From contig DASXZY010000009.1 in assembly GCA_036501625.1 (NCBI GenBank), forward strand, positions 1-64,000: a stretch of DNA of 64,000 nucleotides. Reading direction: 5' to 3'. Below are positions 20,734 to 29,485 of the stretch, piece after piece. The notes under the pieces are model-generated. The model searched no databases. It was not told the origin of the DNA and saw only the letters and a program-made list of their open reading frames with translations. This DNA comes from Palsa-1400 sp036501625 (GTDB lineage: Bacteria > Verrucomicrobiota > Verrucomicrobiia > Limisphaerales > Palsa-1400). Both the position numbers and the translations under genes were made by a program. Numbering within the stretch: the first letter of the stretch is position 1; each line of letters opens with the position of its first letter.

Positions 20734-21399
20734 ATGCACAATAAAACGACCAAAGGCGGACGGGCGTTTACGCTCATCGAATTATTGGTGGTCATCGCCA
20801 TCATTGCGATTCTTGCCTCCATGCTTTTGCCTGCTTTGAGCAGAGCCAAAACCCGCGCGCAAGACGCCAAGTGCATGTCCAACCTGCGCCAGGCAGGAGT
20901 GGCATTGCATCTGTACTTGCAGGATTACAACGACCGGCTTTTTTGGAAGTCCACCAATATCTCAATCGATGGCATGGAGTGGTTTGTCTGGGCCGGCCGG
21001 ACCAACAACAACAAGATCGGCACAGCGCAAGACAATATCTTCAACCGCACCGATCGACCCTTGAATCATTATGGATTGACTGAAGGCACCGTGACTTGCC
21101 CCATGGACCAGGGGCGCACGGTGGATGGGACAACCTACGATCTGTTCGAATGGGTGGGCAATTCCTACGTCTTCAATTGCGGCTCAAACCCGCCCGCGGC
21201 CACTTCTCCCGGCCTGGATGGTTTGTCCATCAACAGCCTGACCAATCTCACGCAAACGGTCCTCTTCGGTTGCGGCATACTGCCCTTTCCAGCCGATACG
21301 AAAGGCTGGCACCGTAACAAGCCGGCCGGGAATATACTCTTCGCTGACACGCACGTCAGTTTTTATCAAGCGACGGCGGCGACCAACTTGATTTGGTAG
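20734..21399 (+). CDS. Type II prepilin-like protein with C-terminal H-x-DG-like motif
   Basis: 221 aa. The leader MHNKTTKGGRA precedes FTLIELLVVIAIIAILASML, the prepilin methylation motif and helix, with Ala instead of Gly before the cleavage site. Then comes SRAKTRAQDAKCMSNLRQAG, common to this family. The C-terminus GWHRNKPAGNILFADTHVSF resembles the His-x9-Asp-Gly tail of the large prepilin family of Verrucomicrobiota and Planctomycetota, here with Asp-Thr. It stands alone between tRNA-Thr (divergent) and the permease (convergent). Its function is unknown; an extracellular fibre or minor pseudopilin role is inferred. Confidence 0.85.
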   Translation: MHNKTTKGGRAFTLIELLVVIAIIAILASMLLPALSRAKTRAQDAKCMSNLRQAGVALHLYLQDYNDRLFWKSTNISIDGMEWFVWAGRTNNNKIGTAQDNIFNRTDRPLNHYGLTEGTVTCPMDQGRTVDGTTYDLFEWVGNSYVFNCGSNPPAATSPGLDGLSINSLTNLTQTVLFGCGILPFPADTKGWHRNKPAGNILFADTHVSFYQATAATNLIW

Positions 21400-21485
21400 C
21401 GAGCCGGGAGGTTCCAATCCATGCTATAACGAGAGAATTTGCCGGCCATCCGCAACAAGGCGATCCATCAGTGCCTGGCTAACGA

Positions 21486-23018
21486 TTAGCGATTGGGGCC
21501 GTTCGACGCTCTCAGGTGGCTCCGGCGGTAGCCATAGCAGAAATAGACCACGAGGCCGGCCGCCAGCCAAATGACAAATCGCAGCCACGTCACGGCCGGG
21601 AAGGCGGACATGAGCCAGCCGCTGGTAATTATCGAAGCGATCGGCACCCAAGGCACCCAGGGCGTCCTGAATCCGCGCGGCCGGTCTGGATCGATTTTGC
21701 GCAGAATGATGACGCCCGCCGCGACCAGCACGAACGCGAAGGCGGTGCCGATATTGCACAGTTCCACGACCTCGTCAATGTTCATCACCCCGGCGAAGGC
21801 GGCCACGAGAGTGCCGGTCAGCAGCGTTGTCAGGAATGGCGTGCGAAATCGGGGATGGACGCTGGCGGCCCATGACGGCAGCAAACCGTCCCGAGCCATG
21901 CTGAAGAAAATCCGCGACTGCCCCATTTGAAAGACCAGCAAAACCGAGGCGGTGGCCAGCAGCGCGCCGATGGAAATGATGACCACCGCCCAATTCATGC
22001 CCAGCCCCGTGAATGCGGTTGCCAGCGGTTCGGCTGTATCGAGCTTGCTCGCGGGGAGCATGCCCGTCAGGACGACGGCGACCGCGACGTAGATCACCGT
22101 GCAAAGGCCCAGGCTGCCGAGGATGCCTATGGGCATGTCGCGTTGCGGACGGCGGGTTTCCTCGGCGGCAGTCGAGACGGCGTCGAATCCAATATAGGCG
22201 AAGAAAATGACGGCCGCGCCGCTGGCGATTCCCTTGAATCCGTGCGGAGCGAAGGGCTTCCAATTTTCGGATTTCAAATAGAACGCGCCAATAACCAGAA
22301 AGAACAAGAGAATGACCAGCTTGAGGACGACCATGGCCGAGTTGAACCAGGCGCTCTCCTTGATGCCAATGGCCAGCAGCCCTGTTAATAATATGACGAT
22401 CCCAAATGCGGGCAGGTTGAAGATAATCGGGGCGCCCAGAATGCGCGGGGCGTCGTGCCAGGCTTGGGCGGCCTGCACCACGCTGGCGTCGAGAGTGGAA
22501 AGATCAACGTGCCTGCTCGTGGCATCGGCGACGGCATGAAAGGCTTGCAGGGCCGTGCGGAAATCCACGCCCAGCCATGCCGGCCAATGATTGTGCATGA
22601 GCGCCTGGAAATAGCCCGACCACGAAATTGCCACCGCCACGTTGCCGACCGCGTACTCCAAAATGAGGTCCCAGCCGATGATCCACGCCGCCAATTCGCC
22701 CATGGTCGCGTAGGCATACGTGTAAGCGGAGCCGGACACGGGCGCCATCGAAGCGAATTCGGCGTAGCACAATCCGGCCAGCGCGCAGATTGGAGCCATG
22801 ATGAGAAACGAGACAATGATGGCCGGCCCGGCTCCGATATGATCCGCGCCGCCCGCCGCGGCGGTTCCCACAGTGGAGAAAATGCCGGCGCCGACAATCG
22901 CGCCGACGCCAAAGAGCGTCAAATGCACCGGGCCGAGCGCCCGCTTGAGCTGGTGGCCTGGCTCGGTGGTTTCGCCCACCAAGCGGTCAAGAGATTTGCG
23001 GCGGAAAAGCTGGCGCAT
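21486..23018 (-). CDS. APC-family amino-acid permease
   Basis: 510 aa from the ATG at 23018. A longer open frame continues upstream but lies antisense to dinB and is rejected. The N-terminus RRKSLDRLVGETTEPGHQL followed by GVGAIVGAGIFSTVG (the unwound helix 1 substrate site) is typical of the cationic-amino-acid transporter branch of the APC superfamily (YfnA/CAT-like). About 12 to 13 hydrophobic helices can be counted. An enlarged loop after helix 4 (about residues 140-190) is as in that branch. It is divergent from dinB with a 102-bp gap holding both promoters. Substrate is not predictable. Confidence 0.9.
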   Translation of the reverse strand: MRQLFRRKSLDRLVGETTEPGHQLKRALGPVHLTLFGVGAIVGAGIFSTVGTAAAGGADHIGAGPAIIVSFLIMAPICALAGLCYAEFASMAPVSGSAYTYAYATMGELAAWIIGWDLILEYAVGNVAVAISWSGYFQALMHNHWPAWLGVDFRTALQAFHAVADATSRHVDLSTLDASVVQAAQAWHDAPRILGAPIIFNLPAFGIVILLTGLLAIGIKESAWFNSAMVVLKLVILLFFLVIGAFYLKSENWKPFAPHGFKGIASGAAVIFFAYIGFDAVSTAAEETRRPQRDMPIGILGSLGLCTVIYVAVAVVLTGMLPASKLDTAEPLATAFTGLGMNWAVVIISIGALLATASVLLVFQMGQSRIFFSMARDGLLPSWAASVHPRFRTPFLTTLLTGTLVAAFAGVMNIDEVVELCNIGTAFAFVLVAAGVIILRKIDPDRPRGFRTPWVPWVPIASIITSGWLMSAFPAVTWLRFVIWLAAGLVVYFCYGYRRSHLRASNGPNR

Positions 23019-23120
23019 CGGCAAAGCAAATTTGACTCGCGGCGCGAAGGCAAGCAGAAACGCGCGGCGCCGCTGCTTCCTGCTTTGGCTTCTCAGCCTT
23101 CGTGGTAAACTTTCTCTGCA

Positions 23121-24194
23121 ATGTTTCGCGTGATTTTCCATTTGGATATGGATGCGTTCTACGCCTCGGTGGAGCAGCGCGACCAGCCCAGCCTGCGCGG
23201 GCGGCCCGTGATTGTCGGCGCGCCGCCGACCCAGCGCGGCGTGGTCTGCGCGGCCAGCTATGAGGCCCGGAAATTCGGCGTCCGCTCGGCCATGCCCAGC
23301 GCCACGGCAGGACGGCTTTGCCCCGGCGGCAGTTTCGTGCGCCCGCGCATGGACCATTACCGCGAGGAATCGCGGCATATCATGCGCATTGCCGCCGAAA
23401 CCGGGGCCATCGTTGAGCCGGTCTCCATTGACGAAGCGTATCTGGATGCCTCCTCCCTCAGCCAGGCGGAGGACGCGGATGCCTCGCTGTTTGCAGCCAT
23501 GCCGATGGCGCGGGATGTCAAGAAACGGATTCTGGCCGAGCGCGGCCTGACCGCCACTATTGGCATCGCCGCCAACAAATTGCTGGCCAAAATCGCCAGC
23601 GATCATAAAAAGCCCGACGGGCTGACCATCATCGCCGAGAGCGAAAAGAAGCAGTTTTTGCGGCCGCTGCCGGTGCGCGCGCTTTACGGCGTGGGCAAGG
23701 TGACTGAACAGACATTGAACGAGGCGGGCATTGCCACGGTGGGAGATTTGCAGGATTACCCCGGAGACCTGCGCGCGCTGGCGGGATCGTTTGGGAGCAA
23801 ATTGAGACAGTTCGCGCTGGGCGAGGACGATCGCCCGCTCGAAATTGGGAATGAAATCAAAAGCATCAGCAACGAAGAAACATTTCTCAATGACACCGAA
23901 GACCGAAGGACGCTGCGCGCCTGCCTGCGGGAACAGGCGGCGGACATTTCGGCGCGGCTGAAGCATCGGCGACTGGCCGCGCACACGGTGCAAGTGAAAG
24001 TGCGCTACAGCGATTTCACCACGCTGACGCGCCAATTTTCCGTCGAGGAGCCGATGACCGAGCCAGCCGATATTTACCGCCTGGCCTGTTTCCTTTTGGG
24101 CCGCGAAAAACTGGTATCGCGCCCGCTGCGATTGCTGGGTGTGGGCGTCAGCAACCTGCGCGAACCGAGCAACCAGCAATTGGCGCTGCTGTAG
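23121..24194 (+). CDS. dinB: DNA polymerase IV (Y-family)
   Basis: 357 aa, the usual DinB length. The palm motifs are intact: FHLDMDAFYASVEQRDQP (first catalytic Asp) and VSIDEAYLDASS (Asp-Glu pair, about residues 103-108). The helix-hairpin-helix region reads LYGVGKVTEQTLNEAGI, and the little-finger domain follows. The last residues, QQLALL, fit a beta-clamp binding motif. It does error-prone bypass of lesions and stalled forks. No LexA-type box was recognised in the 102-bp upstream gap. Confidence 0.96.
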   Translation: MFRVIFHLDMDAFYASVEQRDQPSLRGRPVIVGAPPTQRGVVCAASYEARKFGVRSAMPSATAGRLCPGGSFVRPRMDHYREESRHIMRIAAETGAIVEPVSIDEAYLDASSLSQAEDADASLFAAMPMARDVKKRILAERGLTATIGIAANKLLAKIASDHKKPDGLTIIAESEKKQFLRPLPVRALYGVGKVTEQTLNEAGIATVGDLQDYPGDLRALAGSFGSKLRQFALGEDDRPLEIGNEIKSISNEETFLNDTEDRRTLRACLREQAADISARLKHRRLAAHTVQVKVRYSDFTTLTRQFSVEEPMTEPADIYRLACFLLGREKLVSRPLRLLGVGVSNLREPSNQQLALL

Positions 24195-24253
24195 CAATGC
24201 GGGTGAAAAAGCGCTTTGACATTTGTCGCAAATGAGACTCTTTGCAGTCTCAA

Positions 24254-24720
24254 GTGAGTGCGACGATTGCGAAACCACGGGCGAAGAAAAGCGGTTTAGT
24301 GAACTGTTTTGTCAGCGCGCCGCGGAAGAATGGGACGGATGCCAGCATCAACGCGGGCGACGTCATCAAGGCGTCGGAGGCTGGTTTGCCCGTAAAAGAG
24401 TTGGCTGATTTGCAGGCCAGCCTCGACATTCCTGCCGAAAGGCTCGCTCCGATGCCCGGCATTTCCAAGGCCACCGTCCATCGGCAGAAACGCGCGGGCG
24501 GCAAGCTGAATCTGGCCGTATCCGACCGCGTGGTGCGTTTCGCGCGGCTGCTTGGCCAGGCGGTCCGAGTCTTCGGGGACATTGAGGATGCGAAGCGGTG
24601 GCTGAATTCGCCGCAATTTGGTTTGGGCGGCGCGGTTCCGTTGGAGTACGCGATAATGAAGCCGGCGCCCGTGAAGTCGAAAATCTGTTGGGCCGTGTCG
24701 AATACGGAGTTTATTCGTGA
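24254..24720 (+). pseudogene. Xre/MbcA/ParS-type antitoxin, frameshifted near its C-terminus
   Basis: From the GTG at 24254 the frame encodes a DUF2384-type antitoxin: AGLPVKELADLQASLDIP, a helix-turn-helix with MPGISKATVHRQKRAGGKL, then the toxin-binding DRVVRFARLLGQAVRVFG and RWLNSPQFGLGGAVPLE. At about 24652 the frame is lost. The following bases, read in the shifted frame, give GAREVENLLGRVEYGVYS and stop at 24718-24720, exactly the family C-terminus. One base appears to be missing. Unshifted, the frame runs on to 24760 with nonsense sequence. In an intact locus the antitoxin would overlap the RES toxin start. Decay or a sequence error are both possible. Confidence 0.85.
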
Positions 24721-25182
24721 CGCTCACGGGCTGGCGCATTGTGCCAGAGGATCAGGCTGAGGCGGCGTTCGATGGTGAAGGCGCGCGGCGCTATGGCGGC
24801 CGATGGAACCCAGTCGGCGTCCCGATGATTTACGCCAGCGAACATCAATCGCTGGCGGCCTTGGACGTTCGAGTTCATATTGACAAAACCAGGATGCGCA
24901 AGCTCTACAAGTGCTTCTCCCCCCAGCTCGATGAGCGCTTGAGGGAAGTATTTCGCGTTAGCCGCCCTTCCCAAGGATTGGCAAGGCGAGCCGCCGCCGC
25001 CGCTCCAAGAGTTGGGCTACGATTGGGTCAAATCGAACGCTTCCGCAATCCTTGCCGTGCCGAGTGTAATCATCCAGAAGGAATTCAATTACCTCATCAA
25101 TCCGAAGCATCCCGATTTCGCCAAGCTCAAGATTGGCCCGCCCGCAAACTTCGCGTTTGATCAGCGCCTTTTCGAGCGATGA
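24717..25182 (+). pseudogene. RES-domain toxin, frameshifted
   Basis: The GTG at 24717 overlaps the original antitoxin stop (GTGA). The frame gives TGWRIVPEDQAEAAFDGEGA, RRYGGRWNPVGVPMIYASEH and SLAALDVRVHIDK, the N-terminal half of RES toxins with the conserved Arg. At about 24951-24954 one extra base (in a TTT run) shifts the frame. The shifted frame continues ALAALPKDWQGEPPPP, LQELGYDWVKSNASAILAVP (the conserved Ser) and ends NFAFDQRLFER at 25180-25182. RES toxins are reported to degrade or modify NAD. Its 3' end overlaps the convergent DUF488 gene by 56 bp. Only the reconstructed protein would be full length (about 155 aa). Confidence 0.85.
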
Positions 25183-25849
25183 GCGGCCGTTTGGAGGCTG
25201 GCCTTTTGACGGTGACGGGCGCCGTCTCGGCAGGGTAAGTGATCGTTCGACCGCGGACTTTCGCAAAGGCCGTCAGGGCATGAACTGTGCGGCGGGTCAG
25301 ACTCATGATGTCCTCGGTTTGAATTCCACGGACGAACAGAGCATCCGCGATGAGCGAACGATGGCAGCGCCAAGGCACGGCTTCGGCGCACATCAACGCC
25401 ACGCGGCCGTTCTCCGCCAGCCGGATCATTTCCGCGAGGCTCTGCTCGAATTCCGGCGTCTGCATGTAATCCGCGTAACCGCGGAAAGATGAATTTCGCC
25501 AACCCAAGTTCATCGAGTCCCGCTTCGCGTGGCGCAAACCGCCAAGCCCCGGCATGTGAACGTATCCCACGCCCGCTTTCTTCAACGATCGCGGCAGCGC
25601 GGTCTTGTTGAATTGCGGGTTGCGCCGCGACCGCGGCACCGTCCGCACGTCCACAACGAGCAAAACACCGTGAGCCTTTAACAGGCGGATGAACTCAGAG
25701 ATTGTGCGCGTAGAATGGCCGATCGTCAGCACCCGTGGAGATGATTCCGCCTGTTCCGCGCTGGAGGGTTGAGCCGCACCCGCTTTCGCTGGAACCAATC
25801 CGCGCTTCCCTGCTTCAAGCGCTTGGCGGTTAATTTTGGCTCGTTCCAT
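25127..25849 (-). CDS. DUF488-domain protein
   Basis: 240 aa. The DUF488 core runs from VLTIGHSTRTISEFIRLLKA (about residue 40) through LVVDVRTVPRSRRNPQFNK and MPGLGGLRHAKRDSMNLGWR to VALMCAEAVPWRCHRSLIAD. The Cys-Ala-Glu and Cys-His-Arg positions are the conserved family residues. Flanking the core are an N-terminal Ala/Glu-rich stretch and a basic C-terminal tail. DUF488 function is not established. The C-terminus overlaps the RES gene on the other strand. Confidence 0.85.
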   Translation of the reverse strand: MERAKINRQALEAGKRGLVPAKAGAAQPSSAEQAESSPRVLTIGHSTRTISEFIRLLKAHGVLLVVDVRTVPRSRRNPQFNKTALPRSLKKAGVGYVHMPGLGGLRHAKRDSMNLGWRNSSFRGYADYMQTPEFEQSLAEMIRLAENGRVALMCAEAVPWRCHRSLIADALFVRGIQTEDIMSLTRRTVHALTAFAKVRGRTITYPAETAPVTVKRPASKRPLIARKGADQTRSLRAGQS

Positions 25850-26003
25850 GGTCCATTTGGATTTATTTTAATGCAGGGGCGAACATCGAAACAGGGAGCA
25901 GTGTCCCTACCCAATGGGTGGCCGCTGTCTGCCGAATTCTCTCGACAGCCGTTTCTGGCCGCGGGCAAAGTCTGGGACAGATGGCAATCCATTCCCAGCT
26001 GCC

Positions 26004-26543
26004 GTGACTTTTTTTTCAAAGATTGAGATGGAAGCGCGCCAGCGCCAATTGCCGTTTCTGGTGATTGGCGGCCACGCGGTCAACTTGTACGGTTTTCCGA
26101 GGGAAACGGCCGATTTGGATTTCCTCGTTTGTTCGAGCGATCGCCCGTCATGGATCACCTTATTCGTGGATCTCAGCTACCACATTTTCAACGAGACTGC
26201 GAACTTCGTTCAACTGGCCTCGGATAAAAGGAACGCCTGGCCAATCGACTTGATGTTTGTGCGGCCGGCAACCTTTAAGCCGATGCTCAAAGCCAGCCGC
26301 GGGATGGAATTCTACGGAACGTCTTCGCGCGTTCCCACATTGGAACATCTCATTGCCTTGAAACTGCACGCCATAAAAAACACGCGGGGGCATCGGTTTT
26401 TGAAGGACTTCCTCGATGTCGAAAATCTCATTCGTGTCAACCGTCTGGACATTAAATCGAAAAACACTCGCCGGTTATTCGAAAAATATGGCACCTTGAA
26501 TCTGTATGAGAAAATGTCAGCCGCGCTCGAGACGAAAGAGTGA
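26004..26543 (+). CDS. Nucleotidyltransferase-fold protein (AbiEii/MNT-like)
   Basis: 179 aa from a GTG at 26004, giving MTFFSKIEMEARQRQ; an ATG at 26028 is the alternative. The core FLVIGGHAVNLYGFPRETAD followed by LDFLV carries the Gly-Gly and Asp-x-Asp pattern of the nucleotidyltransferase superfamily. WPIDLMFV supplies a third acidic residue, and PTLEHLIALKLHAIKN with the DFLDVENLIR segment follows as in the AbiEii-like group. Such proteins are often toxins of two-gene systems. A small protein starts directly after (26545), so a paired role is possible but unproven. Confidence 0.8.
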   Translation: MTFFSKIEMEARQRQLPFLVIGGHAVNLYGFPRETADLDFLVCSSDRPSWITLFVDLSYHIFNETANFVQLASDKRNAWPIDLMFVRPATFKPMLKASRGMEFYGTSSRVPTLEHLIALKLHAIKNTRGHRFLKDFLDVENLIRVNRLDIKSKNTRRLFEKYGTLNLYEKMSAALETKE

Positions 26544-26544
26544 G

Positions 26545-26712
26545 GTGACGCTGGAACTTCCGGTGGCGCCCGATTTTGTTTCTCAGCCTTCGCGAATTGA
26601 TCCGCAAGCGATGCTTGAACGAATTGCCCGCGCCATGCCGCTGCGGAAGAATCGTCCCGGCGAGGCTGCCCGCCGCGCCGCCGAGAAAATCCCCATCGAG
26701 TTCGTGCTCTGA
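26545..26712 (+). CDS. Small protein paired with the nucleotidyltransferase
   Basis: 55 aa from a GTG at 26545 that immediately follows the nucleotidyltransferase stop. It reads TLELPVAPDFVSQPSRIDPQ, then a charged helical part and ends AAEKIPIEFVL. I recall similar short proteins next to this nucleotidyltransferase family in Verrucomicrobiota but cannot name one. It could be the partner (antitoxin-like) of the upstream gene. An upstream in-frame ATG at 26506 would overlap the neighbour by 38 bp and gives a less family-like start. Confidence 0.5.
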   Translation: MTLELPVAPDFVSQPSRIDPQAMLERIARAMPLRKNRPGEAARRAAEKIPIEFVL

Positions 26713-26785
26713 CACGGATCAGGAGGCGCTCGCGGCGAAGATCGCGGCGGCAAGGGAATATTATTTGAGCGGGACGTTAAGCTAG
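26713..26785 (+). pseudogene. Short C-terminal gene relic
   Basis: In one frame this reads TDQEALAAKIAAAREYYLSG and ends with a stop at 26783-26785. It looks like the tail of a small helical protein, with no start of its own in this stretch. It is probably a remnant of an older gene in this decayed patch. Confidence 0.25.
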
Positions 26786-26830
26786 ATGCTATCGTTTAAG
26801 AGGGCGCTGGATTAAGCGCTCCACCGAAAG

Positions 26831-27292
26831 ATGACTGAACCAGGATTTCCTATGACATTCAATAGCTCTTCGGGCCTCCGCTGTGCGACAATACCTCTTA
26901 ACTTCGGGACCGGCGCCATCCCGGCTCTCGGTTTCGGAACTTTGATCCCGGACCCTGTTGAAACCAAGAGCGGGATAAGGGACGCGTTAAGGGTTGGATT
27001 TCGTCACTTTGATTGCGCGGAACGATATCGGAATGAACGGGAGGTTCTAGCCATTGCCCGGCAAACCTCTCAGACTCCAGCTCAAGTCCTGCTCGCCTGG
27101 GCGATTCAACGTGGAACGGCTGTGCTTACCACGGCAAAAACTCTGGATGGAATTCGCGAGAATTACAACATTTCAGAAATTCCAGAAGCTGCCGTTGACA
27201 AGATTAACCGAATTCAAACCAGAACAAGGCTCAACAAAGTCGTAGAAACCGGCGTTCCAGGTTTCATTCCGAAAGCTGACTCTGTTGCTTAA
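26831..27292 (+). pseudogene. Aldo/keto reductase with the middle deleted in frame
   Basis: 153 aa, against about 280-320 for the family. Residues 22-73 match the start of an aldo/keto reductase: IPALGFGTLIPDPVETKSGI and FRHFDCAERYRNEREV, with the catalytic Asp and Tyr. It then jumps directly to LAIARQTSQTPAQVLLAWAI (the late barrel) and the NADP-binding end region, so about 150 residues with the catalytic Lys and His are missing. The reading frame stays open across the join. It would not fold as an active barrel, so I treat it as a relic. Confidence 0.8.
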
Positions 27293-27318
27293 TACGTTAG
27301 CCAGCCCATGCGCGATGT

Positions 27319-28740
27319 TCAGCGCGTGGCGTTGGTATCGATGGGCTTTTTGTCTTTGGGCAGTTGCGCGGAGAGTTCGTCCATGATGCGGGCATCGTTC
27401 GGGTCGGCGGCCAGGTTGTGATATTCATGCGGGTCAGCGTCATGGTCGTAAAGTTCTTTGCCTTGCGCGCCGCCGGCCCATTCGGTGTAACGCCAGCGCT
27501 CGGTGCGGATGGAACGGCCCAGGACGCCTTTGGCGCGCGTGACTTGGGTAAAGGCGGGATACGGCCATTGCGCTTTCGGATTCTCCAGCAAGGGCCGCAG
27601 GCTTCTGCCTTCCAAGTTGGAGGGAGGCGTCAACCCGCACAAATCCGCCAGCGTGGGATAAAGGTCCACCAGTTCGACCGTGCGCGGGCACGTTTCGCCG
27701 TTGGCGCCGGCTCCAGGAATTTTGACCATCAGCACGACGTGCGCCGACTCCTCGAAGAGCAGCATCTTCTGCCATTGGCCATGCTCGCCCAGGCACCAGC
27801 CGTGATCGCTCCAAACGACCACGATCGTGTTGTCCTCCAAATGGAGGCGCTTCAACGCCTTCATCACCAAGCCGAATTGCGCGTCCGCAAAACTGGTCGC
27901 CGCATGATAGGCGCGCTTGAAAATCCGCAGCTTCTCGGAGGGCAGCCCGTAATTGGCCGGCTTGACGGTCAAAGCAATGGGCGGAATCCCGGCTTCGTGC
28001 CCCGCTGGCTCGACGGGCAGCGTGACATTCTTGAGCGGGTACATGTCAAAGTAGCGCTTGGTCGCAATGTCTGGCACATGCGGACGGTAAAATCCGCAGG
28101 CGATAAAAAATGGGCGGTCTTTGTTCGCTTCGAGCAATTTGATGGTGGCGGCGGCGACTTTGCCATCCGTCTGCTCTGCATCGGTGCCCTTGGCTTCCAT
28201 CCACGTCAGCGAGGCGCCCAAGTTTTTGTTCCATGAGGTAAAGTTGATGACGTCCTTTTCGTCATCTTTGTCGCGGCCGCGCGGATTGACGAATTGGTCC
28301 CAGGACGGCACATCATCCAATCCGCTGGTGCCGATTTGATCCGGCACGCCGTAATGGAATATCTTTCCGACCCGCCCGGAAAAATAGCCGTTATTTTTGA
28401 AAAGCTGGGGGAGAGTGACGACATCAGGAAAACGCTTTCGGATGGGGATGCCGTTGCCGAAAATTTTGGTGGTGTCAGGACGCAAACCGCTCAGGAGAGA
28501 GGAGCGGCTGGGATTGCAGAGCGGGAATTGGCAATAGGCGCGCTCGAACCGGACGCTCTGCCGGGCGAAGCTGTCCAAGTTCGGCGATTTTACTTCCGGG
28601 TGACCGTAGCAACCCAAGGCGCAAGTCAAGTCGTCGATGGCGACGAAGAGAACATTCCACTTATGCGGCGGGTTGGCCGCATCCGCGCGCCGTGAAAACA
28701 ACGCAAGCGCCGCGCAGACAAGGCAGACGAGGGCTTTCAT
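27319..28740 (-). CDS. Secreted sulfatase (formylglycine type, iduronate-2-sulfatase-like)
   Basis: 473 aa from the ATG at 28740, chosen because it gives a signal peptide MKALVCLVCAALALFSRRAD ending near residue 20. The metal site follows as VLFVAIDDLTCALGCYGH. The activation motif CNPSR (in PLCNPSRSSLLSGLRPD, about residues 73-90) is the Cys form that needs a formylglycine-generating enzyme. Late metal residues are in VVWSDHGWCLGEHGQWQK. Such enzymes remove sulfate from polysaccharides or glycosaminoglycans in the periplasm or outside. It is the last gene of a three-gene minus-strand group, 37 bp after the ABC ATPase. Confidence 0.92.
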   Translation of the reverse strand: MKALVCLVCAALALFSRRADAANPPHKWNVLFVAIDDLTCALGCYGHPEVKSPNLDSFARQSVRFERAYCQFPLCNPSRSSLLSGLRPDTTKIFGNGIPIRKRFPDVVTLPQLFKNNGYFSGRVGKIFHYGVPDQIGTSGLDDVPSWDQFVNPRGRDKDDEKDVINFTSWNKNLGASLTWMEAKGTDAEQTDGKVAAATIKLLEANKDRPFFIACGFYRPHVPDIATKRYFDMYPLKNVTLPVEPAGHEAGIPPIALTVKPANYGLPSEKLRIFKRAYHAATSFADAQFGLVMKALKRLHLEDNTIVVVWSDHGWCLGEHGQWQKMLLFEESAHVVLMVKIPGAGANGETCPRTVELVDLYPTLADLCGLTPPSNLEGRSLRPLLENPKAQWPYPAFTQVTRAKGVLGRSIRTERWRYTEWAGGAQGKELYDHDADPHEYHNLAADPNDARIMDELSAQLPKDKKPIDTNATR

Positions 28741-28777
28741 GGAACGAATGATTGACCAAGCCAGCCAAACTGGCGAG

Positions 28778-29485
28778 CTAAATGAATCGGCCATCGCGCA
28801 ATTCGAGCTGGCGGGCCATTTGCGCGGCCAGATCGCGCGCGTGCGTGACGACGACCAGTGTCACGCGCTCCTCGCGGTTTAATTCCACCAGCAAGCGCGC
28901 CAATTCCTCGGCGGCGGCGCGGTCCAAGGCCCCTGTCGGTTCGTCGGCCAGCAGCAGGCGGGGCCGGTTAATCAATCCGCGCACGACGGCCGCGCGCTGG
29001 CGTTCGCCGCCGGAAAGCTGGCCGGGCCGATGATGCAGGCGCGGCCCAAGGCCAACTCTGTCAAGAAGCTTTTTCGCCCGTTCCGGCGCTGATTGACGGA
29101 GCGCCTCGTCCTGGCAAACGAGCGTGGGGACCAGCACGTTTTCCAGGACGGTGCATTGCGGAAGCAGATGGTGCGCCTGGAAAATAAACCCAATGTGGCG
29201 GTTTCGCACCGCGGCTAGGCGGTTTTCATCGAGTTGGGCCAGATCCTGGCCTTCCAGCAACACTTGCCCGCTCGTGGGCCGGTCGAGCGTTCCGATGATG
29301 TTCAGCAAGGTGCTCTTGCCGGAGCCGGACGGGCCAATAATGGCGGCGGATTGGGCTTCCTGAATTTCCAGATCGATGCCTTCGAGCACCGTCACAGGCG
29401 GGCCGTCCAAAACCGACTGGTAGGATTTGGCAACGCCGCGAAGGACCAAAAATGGCGTCATACTAAAAAGAGGTTGGCATGTCAT
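28778..29485 (-). CDS. ABC transporter ATPase, LolD/MacB-like
   Basis: 235 aa. Walker A IGPSGSGKSTLLN, Q-loop region HIGFIFQAHHLLPQCTVLEN, signature LSGGERQRAAVVRGL, Walker B LLLADEPTGALD and the H-loop VVVTHARDLA are all present. The insertions match the LolD/MacB group, which moves lipoproteins or substrates from the inner membrane outward. No permease gene is adjacent. The start at 29485 overlaps the upstream gene's stop by ATGA, so it is translationally coupled to it; an ATG at 29461 is a second option. The partner permease must be elsewhere, or this ATPase is orphaned. Confidence 0.9.
   Translation of the reverse strand: MTCQPLFSMTPFLVLRGVAKSYQSVLDGPPVTVLEGIDLEIQEAQSAAIIGPSGSGKSTLLNIIGTLDRPTSGQVLLEGQDLAQLDENRLAAVRNRHIGFIFQAHHLLPQCTVLENVLVPTLVCQDEALRQSAPERAKKLLDRVGLGPRLHHRPGQLSGGERQRAAVVRGLINRPRLLLADEPTGALDRAAAEELARLLVELNREERVTLVVVTHARDLAAQMARQLELRDGRFI

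Noticed and set aside
23019..24278. N-terminal extension of the permease frame to 24278
   Set aside because: It runs antisense through dinB; the permease starts at 23018 with a family-like N-terminus.
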